A stretch of DNA of 64,000 bases from Mariniphaga sp040772505 (GCA_040772505.1 JAXGYA010000006.1:62001-126000); one strand, 5' to 3'; positions 28,386 through 38,250 are shown, counted from the stretch's first letter. The notes: a model not told the origin generated them from the sequence alone. Made by a program: numbers and translations.

Positions 28386-29264
28386 ATGGAAAGAAAATTT
28401 AAAGTTGCGGGCATTGGCGAGTTATTATGGGATGTTTTGCCTTCCGGCAAACAACTCGGTGGTGCCCCGTTTAATTTTGCTTATCATGCGGGACAATTAG
28501 GATGTGAGCCTTATGTGATCAGCGCCATTGGCAAAGATGAAGCGGGAGCAGAAATTCTGCAAAAGACTGATCAACTCGGGATTTACAGTGGTTATATTCA
28601 GGAAAACAGCTATTCCACAAGTACAGTAACCGTTAGGTTAGATAAAAACGGCCATCCTGAGTACACCATTCATGAAGATGTGGCATGGGATTATATGATT
28701 TGGCATAATGACATGAATGAGCTGTCTGAAAAGTTAGATGCTGTTTGCTTCGGAAGCCTTGCGCAAAGAAATCCTGTATCGGCTAAAACTATTTATTCTT
28801 TTTTGGAAGCAGTAAAGCCATCATGCCTGAAAGTTTTTGATATAAACCTTCGTCAGCAATATTATAATAAAGAAAACATAAATAAATCATTGCAACTGGC
28901 AAATGTTTTAAAACTAAATGACGAGGAATTACCTGTCCTTTCAGGTTATTTTAATTTAAACGGAAATGTTGATGATCAATTAAATCTCTTAATTGAAAAG
29001 TTTAACCTTGAGTATATTGTGTACACTATGGGAAGTAAAGGCAGCATAATAATTACGCCTGGTGACTATTCTGTGATGGAAGCTCCCAAAGTGAAGGTTC
29101 GCGATACGGTTGGAGCCGGAGATGCTTTCACAGCCACTTTTACAGCAGGCTTATTACAAAAAGAATCTCTTGCTGAAATACATAAAAAAGCGACCGAAGT
29201 CGCGGCAGTTGTTTGTACCCAAATTGGTGCAATTACTGATTTGCAAAATCTAAAATACAGATAA
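28386..29264 (+). CDS. PfkB-family carbohydrate kinase (fructokinase-like)
   Basis: 292 residues with the N-terminal PfkB/fructokinase signature 'GIGELLWDVLPSGKQLGGAP' and 'FNFAYHAGQLG', and the C-terminal 'DTVGAGDAFTATF' in which Asp246 is the catalytic base and GAGD forms the anion hole. These features match bacterial fructokinases. It would phosphorylate a ketose with ATP in the cytoplasm. It begins 4 bp after the dehydrogenase gene, so the two are probably translated together and act in succession. Confidence 0.93.
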   Translation: MERKFKVAGIGELLWDVLPSGKQLGGAPFNFAYHAGQLGCEPYVISAIGKDEAGAEILQKTDQLGIYSGYIQENSYSTSTVTVRLDKNGHPEYTIHEDVAWDYMIWHNDMNELSEKLDAVCFGSLAQRNPVSAKTIYSFLEAVKPSCLKVFDINLRQQYYNKENINKSLQLANVLKLNDEELPVLSGYFNLNGNVDDQLNLLIEKFNLEYIVYTMGSKGSIIITPGDYSVMEAPKVKVRDTVGAGDAFTATFTAGLLQKESLAEIHKKATEVAAVVCTQIGAITDLQNLKYR

Positions 29265-29333
29265 TAAAAAATTTTTTCATTTCCCGGGGACACTGAGATT
29301 GAGATTATTATACCGATAAAATAAATATTTCAA

Positions 29334-30854
29334 ATGATCAAAAGCAAAATGAATAATAAGTCACGAATTTCAAGGCGTAATTTTATAGGAAAAACCGCAA
29401 CTGTATGGGGTACAGGTGCACTAGCTTTGCCGTTTGTAAGCGGTTGTTCCGGTAACGCTCCGGCAGAACAGAGCATTGATAACCTGACTTATAAAAAATC
29501 AGTAGTTGAGTGCGATGTTTTGGTTTGCGGAGGAGGCCCTTCCGGTTTTACATCTGCTATTTCCGCAGCCAGAAATGGAGCCAGGGTGATCTTAATTGAA
29601 CGATACGGATTTCCGGGAGGGATGCTGGCTGCAGGTTTTGTTCAGCCAGTTTATGGCTTTTTTTCCCGACATATACAGGTGGTAAGAGGGATAGCACAGG
29701 AATTTATTGACGAACTTAAAAAAATAGATAATGCAACTTTAGGCCACAGATACAGGGACGATTGCGTTGCAAAAAGGAAGAAAGACGGAGAGTGTGTGTC
29801 AGGAAGGGATGAAAAAGATTGTCCTGTTAATTGCGTATCAAACGTTTGTGCAGTTGACGCATACATTGCAAGGGTTGTTATTGCAAATATGTTGAAGGCT
29901 GCAAAGGTCCAATCTATTTATCATTCAACAGTTATCGCAATAGAAAAGGAAGGCCATTTGGTAAACAAGGTATTGATCAGTAACAAATCCGGCTTTCAAT
30001 GGATTAAATCAAAAATTGTAATTGATGCTACAGGAGATGCAGATATTGCAGCCCTTGCAGGTGTAAAATATGAAATCGGGGATAATGGTGTTGTTAAACC
30101 TCCTTCCCTTATGTTTCAAATTTCAGGGGTAAAGCATACTAAGGACAGGATTAAAGTAAATCTCCCAAAAATTCAAGGTGAAACGTCTAATGCATGGCTA
30201 ATGGCTCTGCCTGGTAAGGGAGACTATACTGTAAATTCACCTTCATTAGTGACTGATTTTGATTCGACAAATATAACAAAATTATCTGAAGGTCAGGTTT
30301 TTGCTACAAACAGAGCATTAAATCTGTTTACCAGGATGAAGAAAAGTATTGATTTTCTTTCTGACATCAGATTAAAGAGTTTTGCCCCTCAATTGGGAAT
30401 ACGAGACAGCCGAAGAATTAAAGGTCTTTATACGTTAACTGATGATGATGTGTTACAATGCCGTAAATTTCCGGAAACGGGAATTACCAATGGAGTTCAC
30501 CCGATTGATTTACATGTTAAAACAAAAAATTCAGGATCGAGTACATTAATACGGCTGCCATGTGGTGATTATTATCAAGTTCCTTATAAAACAATGATTC
30601 CGGAAGGCATTGATAATCTAATTGTAACAGGCAGAGCAATTTCCGCCAGTTTCCATGCTCAAGCTTCATTGCGAGTAATGGCAACTAGTATGATGTTGGG
30701 GGAAGCAGCGGGCGTTGCTTCTTCTCTATGCATGAAGAACAACAACAAACCTGAAGAAATAGATCCTTCCTTAATAAGAAAAGTAATGATTTTAAACGGG
30801 GCATATCTCGGTGAAGAAGAAAATATACCAGCATGGAACCAAGGGAAAACGTAA
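29334..30854 (+). CDS. Exported FAD-dependent oxidoreductase with Tat-like lipoprotein signal
   Basis: 506 residues. The N-terminus has 'SRRNFIGK' (13-20), a Tat twin-arginine pattern, then a hydrophobic run and 'FVSGCSG' with lipidation Cys38; ATG codons at 29334 and 29349 are both possible starts. The FAD site is 'VLVCGGGPSGFTSAISAA' near 62-79, with 'GFPGGMLAAGF' and the later 'QLGIRDSRRIKGLYTLTDDD' and 'NLIVTGRAISASFHAQASLR', as in its cytoplasmic paralogue at 21599. An insertion at 144-172 has five cysteines (144, 154, 163, 167, 172) absent from that paralogue. A folded, cofactor-loaded exported oxidase is consistent with Tat transport. Last gene of the set. Confidence 0.88.
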   Translation: MIKSKMNNKSRISRRNFIGKTATVWGTGALALPFVSGCSGNAPAEQSIDNLTYKKSVVECDVLVCGGGPSGFTSAISAARNGARVILIERYGFPGGMLAAGFVQPVYGFFSRHIQVVRGIAQEFIDELKKIDNATLGHRYRDDCVAKRKKDGECVSGRDEKDCPVNCVSNVCAVDAYIARVVIANMLKAAKVQSIYHSTVIAIEKEGHLVNKVLISNKSGFQWIKSKIVIDATGDADIAALAGVKYEIGDNGVVKPPSLMFQISGVKHTKDRIKVNLPKIQGETSNAWLMALPGKGDYTVNSPSLVTDFDSTNITKLSEGQVFATNRALNLFTRMKKSIDFLSDIRLKSFAPQLGIRDSRRIKGLYTLTDDDVLQCRKFPETGITNGVHPIDLHVKTKNSGSSTLIRLPCGDYYQVPYKTMIPEGIDNLIVTGRAISASFHAQASLRVMATSMMLGEAAGVASSLCMKNNNKPEEIDPSLIRKVMILNGAYLGEEENIPAWNQGKT

Positions 30855-31295
30855 TTTTATAGGGGAATTATAAAACAAGATTAGAGGATGATTGAGCCCA
30901 AAATATTACAAAGGCCATTAGTTCATTCATTTGATCTCCGGTGGCAGACGACTTTAGTTTATTTTTAATAGGTATGTTCATTTAACACTAAAAGACGTGT
31001 ATGCCAATAAGATAATCTTTATGATTCATATATGAATGTAGATTAAAGTGTCCCTTTTTGTCTTTAATCATTTTAAAGATAATGTAGGCCCATTGTTTGT
31101 AGCTTTATCATGATTTTTTCGGGTTAGATGTCATTGATGGTTTTGTCACAATCCCGATGATTAAAGGAGAAAATGAAAAATAACATGTAAAAACCCAATA
31201 AGTTTAATTTTTTAAAGGGTAGTCCTCACCTCTAAAATAGTCCTCATCTCCCTTAGGGCAACGATGTATTCCATAAATTTGCAAACAATAAACTG
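30855..31295. other. Gene-free interval
   Basis: No supported gene in 440 bp of AT-rich sequence. It contains a palindrome TTCATATATGAA (about 31027-31038) and, at 31274-31281, TAAATTTG, which fits a -7 element 14 bp before the next ATG but lacks an obvious -33 TTTG. Confidence 0.5.
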
Positions 31296-32885
31296 ATGTT
31301 TGAGATAAAAAACAAAAAACAAATTGACAAAAAAATGAAAAAAACAATGTGTCGAAGTAAGCGTAAATCGATTATACTTTTTCTTAGCATCTTATGTCTA
31401 TTATTTTATGGTGTTAACACCTACGCACAAAATAAAGCAGTTAACAGAAAAATTACAGATTCAAAAAAAGAAGCTTTAATTGGTGTTAATGTAATTATTA
31501 AGGGCACACAACAAGAAACAGTTACTGCAATAAGCACTGATGATGGCATAACAAGAGCATATGGTATTATGAAATTGCTTAAAGATGCTGAGTATAAAAT
31601 TTCATTAAAAGCTCTTAGCGATCTCAATCCAACAAAAGAAAAAAAAGGGTATTACATAATTGCTCAAACTCTTTCAGAACAGGGTAAAACATCATCACCT
31701 TTGGATACACTATTTAACTACCAAAAAGTTGATGGAGTTTTTGACCCTTATGAAGATGGAGAAATATATTACACGCCAAATCAGGACTGTTATTTATATC
31801 TTTACACTTTCCTAGCAATAGACAATAATATGATTTTAGAAGCATCTAAAAATCAACCTTTAAAAGAATACGTAGATGATAGGATTGAAGCTGTTGAGAA
31901 GCAAGACTCAACAGCTTTTATTAATTATGTAGATACTTCCATGCCTTTGAATGAGATTTTAGCCCAAAACGGATTACAACATAAGGCTATTAATTCTATT
32001 CAAAGTTCAGACAGCTATACAGGGGAAAAAATATTATTAAAACCCTATAAAGCGAACACATATAATTATAAAGCAGAAGTTTTTATGACTGAATCAGGCA
32101 TAGGAAACTATAATGGTAATGCGGCTCAAGGTTTCACTATATATGGAGATGTAGGTTTTATATTTTATGATAAGGGATTTTGTAGAACAGTAGATTTAAT
32201 TAACAAAAAAACTATTAGTGTATTTGAATCACCAGGAGATGCCCAAAATCCACGAAACCACGCAGGACAAGCTAATTTTGGCACTGAATTTCATACAGTA
32301 GGAGATGAATTTCCTGTTCTTTATTTATCCTCCTATCTAGAGAAAAAAACCTATGTATATAGAATGACAAGAACATCTGCTGAATTAGTGCAAACAATAT
32401 ACATTACAGACGGGATAAAAAAAGATGATGAGTTTACCCTATTAGATGCTCAAGCTATGTTTATTGACAATGAAAATGATAAAGCTGTTTTTAAAATGGG
32501 GGGAGTAGATGCTAACGGTAAAAAATATAAGTATTGGAAAGTTTTTGATATGCCTACTCTTGATTTGGGGGAAGTGGTTTATCTACTAGATGAAAAAAAG
32601 ATTGATGAGTTTTATATAAGGACGCTAAAAGGTGCAGTTAGTGACAATATTAATTTCTACAACGCTGGATTTGCAATGAATGGGAAGATTTACGTGTGTG
32701 CTGGATTTAAAGGGGCAACATCTACTCTATTAGTAATTGATTATGAAAAGAAAAGAATTCTTACTGATATAAATTGGAGTCCTACCATAATAACGAAGTC
32801 AGAGCAAGAACAGTGCTGTTATTATAAAGGAAGTCTAATGATTAACTTTGCTGGAGCAGATAAATTAGTTAGAGTTACATTTTGA
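31296..32885 (+). CDS. Exported protein: short CarboxypepD_reg-like head joined to an unknown domain
   Basis: 529 residues (an ATG at 31335 is an alternative start). A signal ends near 'GVNTYAQ', followed by about 40 residues that match the beginning of the regulatory-like domain found in SusC proteins ('EALIGVNVIIKGTQQETVTA', 'ISTDDG'). The match then stops abruptly, and the rest is unrelated: helical sequence to about 200, then a beta-rich region with phrases such as 'NHAGQANFGTEF', 'EFPVLYLSSYLEKKTYVYRM' and 'GKIYVCAGFKG' that suggest a beta-propeller seen in Bacteroidota secreted proteins of unknown role. The gene ends at the edge of an IS21 relic. I do not recognise a function; the head may come from fusion to a susC fragment. 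Confidence 0.7.
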   Translation: MFEIKNKKQIDKKMKKTMCRSKRKSIILFLSILCLLFYGVNTYAQNKAVNRKITDSKKEALIGVNVIIKGTQQETVTAISTDDGITRAYGIMKLLKDAEYKISLKALSDLNPTKEKKGYYIIAQTLSEQGKTSSPLDTLFNYQKVDGVFDPYEDGEIYYTPNQDCYLYLYTFLAIDNNMILEASKNQPLKEYVDDRIEAVEKQDSTAFINYVDTSMPLNEILAQNGLQHKAINSIQSSDSYTGEKILLKPYKANTYNYKAEVFMTESGIGNYNGNAAQGFTIYGDVGFIFYDKGFCRTVDLINKKTISVFESPGDAQNPRNHAGQANFGTEFHTVGDEFPVLYLSSYLEKKTYVYRMTRTSAELVQTIYITDGIKKDDEFTLLDAQAMFIDNENDKAVFKMGGVDANGKKYKYWKVFDMPTLDLGEVVYLLDEKKIDEFYIRTLKGAVSDNINFYNAGFAMNGKIYVCAGFKGATSTLLVIDYEKKRILTDINWSPTIITKSEQEQCCYYKGSLMINFAGADKLVRVTF

Positions 32886-32888
32886 TAG

Positions 32889-33404
32889 CTGCCATCGCAA
32901 AACTATAGTCGGAGTGGGGCAAGCAGGCCACAAAAACCTAGCATTCGATAACCTCGCCCGTTTCCCTGTCGATATGCGATAATTTCTTTCCTGCAAAACC
33001 ATCGGCGGGTTTTTGCTTATCATGTGCTACCTCAGGTGGTGGCAAAACTGCGTGTAACGGTAACCATCAGGATGTTTCTCTCGATATTCTTCCCAAAGTA
33101 ATTTGCTTGTTACCCCAACCTTTGCCAGCTCTTTGGAAAAATAGGCAAGGGCGTCTTTTATGCCTTCGTACCTGTCTTGCTTATATGAAGGGTTTCCAGC
33201 AAAGAGCTTGCCTTCCAATACCGGTTCGTCGAGCAATAACAATGAATCGACGGTAAACTCGCCTGTTTCAATTTTCTGAAGGTAAGCTTTTACCGTATTC
33301 TTGCTCATGCTCAATTGCCGGGCAATGGTTTTTTTCCCATGGCCCTGCCCGTGTAAACGGAGTAATTGTTTTATCTGTCCCATACGTTTTGGTTTTCCTG
33401 CCAT
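32889..33404 (-). pseudogene. istA: IS21-family istA transposase relic
   Basis: The first 125 codons (from 33404) are intact: 'MAGKPKRMGQIKQLLRLHGQ' with the resolvase-like helix-turn-helix 'KKTIARQLSMSKNTVKAYLQ' and 'WEEYREKHPDGYRYTQFCHH'. A stop follows, yet the next family segments continue in other frames: 'FAGKKLSHIDRETGEVIEC', then a TAG, then 'VFVACLPHSDYSFAMA', ending at about 32889. The catalytic core and istB are missing. The palindrome GTGGTT-tataat-AACCAC at 33421-33438 lies just upstream of the start. A dead fragment of a DDE transposase. Confidence 0.85.
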
Positions 33405-33460
33405 CTGTAATCTTTTTATTGTGGTTTATAATAACCACGAATAAAAACCAAAACTGCGAG

Positions 33461-33705
33461 AGGGGTCAGTTTGCTCCGAAATGTTTCGCCGCCGCCGGAC
33501 TAATTTAACCCTGAATATTGTTTTCAAAGGGGTCGACTTGCTCCGAAATGTTTCGCGGCGCGGCACATCCAAAAACTAAAAGACCACTAAAAAGGGGGCA
33601 ACACCTGCCTGACGGTAGACAGGTCAGCCGAAATGTCAGCTTAATTTATGCGGATAAACAGCCAATTTTAACTCCGAATCCAGGGGGTCAGCTTAGACCG
33701 AAATA
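33461..33705. mobile_element. IS21-type multiple terminal repeats, end 1
   Basis: Repeated words of the form GGGGTCAGnTTGCTCCGAAAT occur at 33461-33483 and 33528-33550, with weaker ones at about 33619-33633 (GTCAGCCGAAATG) and 33683-33705 (GGGGGTCAGCTTAGACCGAAATA). IS21 elements carry several such repeats at each end for transposase binding, and an istA relic lies next door. Read together, this is the left end of a degraded IS21 element. No gene lies in 33405-33709. Confidence 0.65.
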
Positions 33706-33709
33706 TCCA

Positions 33710-33832
33710 CAGTTGGGGCTCGACTAAAATCACATCTTAATAATTCAAAGCCCTGTTTACCAGTTCCTTCAGGTAGGTGCAGGCTTAATTCCAAAAAGTC
33801 ATCCGATGAACAGCACTTCAAAATTGCCATGA
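33710..33832. repeat. Duplicated toxin-antitoxin block, fragment Z
   Basis: About 120 bp that match the start of the longer copies at 36409 (X) and 41821 (Y): the last mazF codons (QLGLD-stop, 33710-33727) followed by the C-terminal end of an unknown minus-strand gene. The match ends after 'cacttcaaaattg' at about 33826. Downstream to 33959 nothing is recognisable. Confidence 0.75.
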
Positions 33833-33959
33833 TTACAGAATTTCACGGTAAATTCCCATACGTAAAAAAATCAAGAATTTGCAGCTCCTGTAAACTCTAT
33901 ATTCAGATTGTTTAGCCATTCATATTTTTGATTTGCATACGTTTTTGTCATTTCTAAAA

Positions 33960-35599
33960 TCAGTGGTAGTGTTCTTTTTTCTTTAGTTGTACGGATATTT
34001 TATTTTCTTCGATACTGATATCGCCTGAATTCTCCAAAAACTTATCATAGATAGTCTGGTCTGAATTGTGCGCATATCTATCTGTATCGGAAGCAAATAA
34101 GCGAAACAGATTGTGGGTAACGATGCTCATTGTTAAATCGAAATCTACTTTTATTACCATAGAGGATGAGACCGAATTGAGATGAAAAAAGGATATCTGT
34201 TCTGAAATGGATTTTTCTACGATCCAACGTCTGGCATACTTCCTGACTATTTGCTTTTTTGACACCTCAAAATCGTTGGTAATAATGATTGCCGGCTTTA
34301 TTTTACCATGTCCGGTAATGCATATTTGCCTTATATCTTTATTATATCCTTTTAAGAATATGACTTCATCAATGACTTTTACGGTTGCTTTTTTATTACC
34401 GGCTCTCTCTATGTGCATGGTTTTCCACCTGTTTTTAGGTAGTGAGTTTAATCTCTCAACCATGTTACTCCCTCTTCGGCGTATTGTTATAAACTTAACA
34501 TTATCGTCATCAATCTTAGAGAGTTTTCATAATTGGTGAATTTACTATCAAAAACTAAGTACTTCAAATCTCTTTTTCCTCTGAAATCTTTACCATAAAA
34601 ATCAATAAATTCCAGAACGACATTGCTTTCCGTCTTGTGCATCACATTAGCATGCCCGTAATCAATTATACCACTATCGGGATCTTGTGCCAGTACGGCA
34701 AGCATGCTCGCCAATGCTTTTGAGCGTTTACCCGACCAGTTGTTTTCTAAATGATCGTTCTCTCCCAATATGGAATGGCTGTAAAATCCAAATTAGATGT
34801 ATCTCCTAAAAGTTCCAGTTCCTGCCAATTAGCGTGAAGAGCTTTCAAAAACGCAAAGTTCATATCTGTTGTAACCCGGTGAATAAGATGAAAACCATGC
34901 AGCTTTGGGCAACACATTAAGCCCTGCAAAAGACCGAGTCCTCTGTCCATACACCACAAATCGTCAGCAGTGTAACGCCGAACATTCGAAGCTTTTAGCG
35001 CTATAAAGGCGAGAATGGAAGAAATTTTACTAATTTGAGAAGTCTCCGGGAAATCTGATGCTTCGATAATTTCACTAATTCCATATTTTTTGATGTATGG
35101 TAGCAAACAAAGGATTCCGGCAGATGCACTTTTAAAACTTTCTGGAGCAAAAGTTAGGGTAACTGTTTTTTCAGCTTTAAGCCCTGTTGCCACTAAACTT
35201 TGCTTTATTAGTTTCTGGCGCTCGGGCAAACGTGCAAACCCTTGTTCACGTATAATGTTGTAGATGGATTTTTCGGAGATTTTGAATCCTTTGCTATCAA
35301 GAGCCACTTTAATGTCTTCAACCGAATAATACTTTTTGCGCAAATTGATAATAATCTCTCTGCTCTCTTGTTCTATCTCCCTCCTTCCAGGTTTTAACTC
35401 ATTAAAATACAATTCTTTGACGTCTCCACTTTTAAGCTCCTTCCTAAAGTTGGAAACAATGGTTGTAAAACCTCTGTAAGTATATCCAAACTTGTGCGCT
35501 ACTCAGAAGCACTCCTTTTTTCTACAAAAAACATTCTTAACGCCTCATATTGTTTTTGGGCGATTGTTTGTGGGTTTTGAAAAAATCAATAGGTTTCAT
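33960..35599 (-). pseudogene. DDE transposase broken by several frameshifts
   Basis: One ancestral reading frame can be followed across at least four interruptions: start MKPIDFF at 35599; then 'NPQTIAQKQYEALRMFFVEK'; after a premature TAG 'VAHKFGYTYRGFTTIVSNFR', running into the long piece to 34747 ('SVEDIKVALDSKGFKISEKS'); then 34768-34487; then 34463-33960 with the C-terminal 'YARRWIVEKSISEQISFFHL'. The last phrase resembles the Y-x2-R-W-x-I-E-x-x-I catalytic helix of IS4/IS1634-like DDE transposases. Amino-acid continuity between breaks is good, so the indels are recent or are consensus errors. Exact IS family not assigned. Confidence 0.8.
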
Positions 35600-36212
35600 A
35601 TTTGTTATATTACGTATTATTATTACCGTGATAAAGATAATATAAATTCGGCAAAACCAAACACATTTTATGTTAAAAATTCAAGATGTCCTGTTTAAGG
35701 ACTCTACAGAGGTATATAGAAATTGTATGATTAATTTTAGGTAGAGAAAAAGCAAAGCATAGTGCAATAATAATACGTAGTTATTACGTAAACAAAAAAC
35801 ATCGGAAATAAGATAACTATCTGATTATCTATTTATAAAGGTGTTATAATGAGAAATTAACAGGCTTATTTACGCATGGTTAGTTCCGTGAAAATCTGTG
35901 TTGAATAAACCGGATGATTGCTGCTGGTTTATACGGTCAAAGTAAACCATTAATTGGTTGTAGCGGTCATTTACAATCGTTGTGTGGGCTGAGAAAAGCT
36001 CCTCCAGACTTTACGTCCATTGCCAGCAGTTCTTCCGGGCCATCGCTGCCCATCCTGTTTGATATAACTGTTGACTATACGGGATATACCGCAACTCAAT
36101 CGTCGGTTGCAACGCCATCTTTGTGCAGTGTAATTTTGTCAACCATCGAATCAAGTTTATTTGCCATATCGCTAAAATTTTGTGCGATGATAAATTTTCC
36201 TGATCTCTCAAA
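35600..36212. other. Interval without a recognisable gene
   Basis: AT-rich DNA with only short, unconvincing frames. The minus strand at about 36210-35900 may hold a decayed coding sequence (phrases like 'ERFSAHTTIVNDRYNQLM' cannot be assigned). It borders the second set of IS21-type terminal repeats, so it could be the inside of another eroded element. Confidence 0.4.
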
Positions 36213-36363
36213 GTGGCACAAAACGAACCGTTAATGTAACCGACCGGCTACATGAATGGCACAAATCGAACCGGAAATCTATACCATTTAATTAAATAAG
36301 GCACAGTTTGGACCGGAATCACTGGCACTAACAACTCCGAAAACACTGGCACAAATCGAACCG
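36213..36363. mobile_element. IS21-type multiple terminal repeats, end 2 (different element)
   Basis: The word TGGCACAAATCGAACCG or close variants occurs at 36213-36230, 36256-36273, 36299-36316 and 36347-36363, with a weaker one at 36321-36340. Regularly spaced iterated ends are characteristic of IS21-family elements, and this sequence differs from the set at 33.5 kb, so it marks a second element. No istA or istB belonging to it was found here: it looks like a solitary end. Confidence 0.6.
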
Positions 36364-36408
36364 AATAGCCAATTGGTAAATAATGGCAAAACTGCTGTTA
36401 TAGAAAGC

Positions 36409-36962
36409 GGTTCGACTAAAATCACATCTTAATAATTCAAACCCTGTTTACCGTTCCTTCAAGTAGTGCAGATTAATTCAAAAGTCATCCGATGAACAGC
36501 ACTTCAAAATTGTCTGATGTTTGAAATACTGCAAGTCAGCTTGGTACAAATTCAAAGGATGACTCCAAAAATTGCCTCCTTTGTTGACGTTGCAGTGGGC
36601 GACAGGTCGGACATTTCGTGGGTGGCTGAAGATCGGCATCCGGTTGGGCTAATGGTCTCCCATGGCGATAAGGATTTCTTGTTAGTCTTTTCCAAAACCG
36701 TCGCGTCAAGGATCATGTCTGCATAGCCGGTGCCGTCGGCAATAACAGCAACCCAGCTTAGCAGCACCGGATCTTTTCTGAAGGCAAACCGAATGCATGC
36801 AGCAACTGGTCGCGAATGTGGTATGCCTCCGGCGAACAGGTCATCCACACTTTTTGCGCCAGTTGGAATAGCTTCTTTAAACACAAATTAATCCCTATTT
36901 TCGATAAATTGAACGAAAATGAATGAGATCATATTTATTGTAAAAGAATCTGAAGGGGTTTA
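36409..36962. repeat. Duplicated toxin-antitoxin block, copy X
   Basis: About 550 bp nearly identical to 41821-42400 (copy Y). It contains a stub of the mazF end (GFD-stop), an unknown gene on the minus strand, and the first codons of hicB. On the minus strand the unknown gene reads 'KSVDDLFAGGIPHSRPVAAC' or, in the next frame, 'VWMTCSPEAYHIRDQLLHAF' and 'FRKDPVLLSWVAVIADGTGY'. The frame is broken, as in copy Y. X differs from Y mainly by single-base deletions and few substitutions. Confidence 0.8.
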
Positions 36963-36985
36963 TGAAGGAAATCGCCACCGGTTCC
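36919..36985 (+). pseudogene. hicB-like antitoxin, 5' fragment
   Basis: The frame starts MNEIIFIVKESEGVYEGN, matching the first residues of the hicB-type gene at 42356, and is then replaced by sequence belonging to the neighbouring transposase. The element at 36965-38250 therefore appears to have landed in, or recombined into, this copy about 20 codons after the start. Confidence 0.65.
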
Positions 36986-38250
36986 TCTACAGCAACTTCA
37001 CCACATGGCGTCATCACCCTGATATGCAATGACGCTCCATAAGACTTTGGCGAAGTGTTCACCTTTCCACGTACAGCGGTCCAGGTTGAAGCCGCGCTTG
37101 ATGTTGGAAATACAGCCTCCATGCCACTGCGCCATTTTTTTCAGCCTTGTCTCCATGTTCTTGCTGGTGGCGATGTTCGCAAGGCTGCCGACAATCTTAT
37201 TGAACACGATGTTGATTATCCTTCCTTTGGCATAGGACTGGTTTGCCAAGCATATCTCCGTCGGTGGTGCAATCGCGCGGTACTTTGCCATAATTTTCAA
37301 TCACCGCATCAATGTGGGCAAACATTTGCTGTCGGAAGGGTTGCCCTCAAAACCCGGCAATTTAAGACCAGGTTGCTTTTTCCGCTGCTGAAATCGACTT
37401 TGTGCCCAAACTTTATGTCCTGAACCTTTCACTATGGTGTGCCGCTCATAGATGGAATATATTTTCTTCGTTGGGCACCTTCCCCTTTTATCTCTTTGAG
37501 GTAAGCCATATCGTATACCAGCTGCATCACCTCGATATGCTCCTCTAACTGGGATTGCAATATCGGCTTTAATGCCGAAGGACGTTTTTTATCACGTTGG
37601 AAACCTGGTTGATTTTCAAGAACAATACCAACTGGTTGCTGAACAAGTCTTTGCATTGCCTGGGTTTATTTTGAAATAGGTCTTCTTCCCCTGCTTCGTG
37701 TAGTCCGGTATTTTAGCCGTTCACTCTTCGCTCAAATGTCCCAGCAGCCGATAGGCTCTTTATGCAATCCCAGAGTATCGAATTATTGGTCGGGTGGTGT
37801 ATGTTGGTTTCCACTACTGTGCTGTCTGTCTTATCCTTTCGATGTCCTCGATGCCCGCGCTTATCGCTATCTTGTTCAGTTCGACAAGTTTTTGAGTTGT
37901 CCGCTTTAATCAGGATATGTATTTTTGGTACACCTGAGCTGTAAGGGCGCAGTTCGTCTATTTTTAAAAATGCCGCACATATCCTCGAGTCTGTCTGGTG
38001 AAATTCAATTCTCATGTTCAAAGTCCTTTCAGTTCCTTGTAGATTGCAGCCCTGACTATCTGTTCCATACTTGAGGTATCTTTCCGCCCAAATGCACTTG
38101 GCTTCTTGCCGATAGTGAAATCTTCCAAAAGCCCAACAAGGTGGGTGTTGTTCAAGTATGGTATCTCTCAGTCCCAACTCCGACTCTTGACCAGTCGGGC
38201 TTCTCAAACTTTATCTTAAAATCTTCAAATAACCATCGTACTTTTTTCTT
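36965..38250 (-). pseudogene. Insertion-sequence transposase, multiply frameshifted
   Basis: Fragments in all three minus frames line up as one transposase. From about 38250: 'FKIKFEKPDWSRVG', 'LEDFTIGKKPSAFG'-like sequence, 'MEQIVRAAIYKELKG', 'EFHQTDSRICAAFLKIDELR', 'LNKIAISAGIEDIERIRQ', 'TVVETNIHHPTNNSILWDCI', and towards 36990 'CISNIKRGFNLDRCTWKGEH' followed by 'FAKVLWSVIAY'. The phrase around TVVETNIHHPT with its later W-K-G region is typical of transposases placed in IS5/IS1182- or ISNCY-like groups. No full-length frame remains. Terminal repeats were not identified. Confidence 0.7.

Noticed and set aside
35914..36234. Open frame of 106 codons on the plus strand
   Set aside because: It sits between IS relics, overlaps an IS21-type end repeat, and shows no protein family features.
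37029..37423. Two plus-strand open frames of 68 and 122 codons
   Set aside because: They are antisense to the recognisable transposase segments on the minus strand and contain no motifs of their own.
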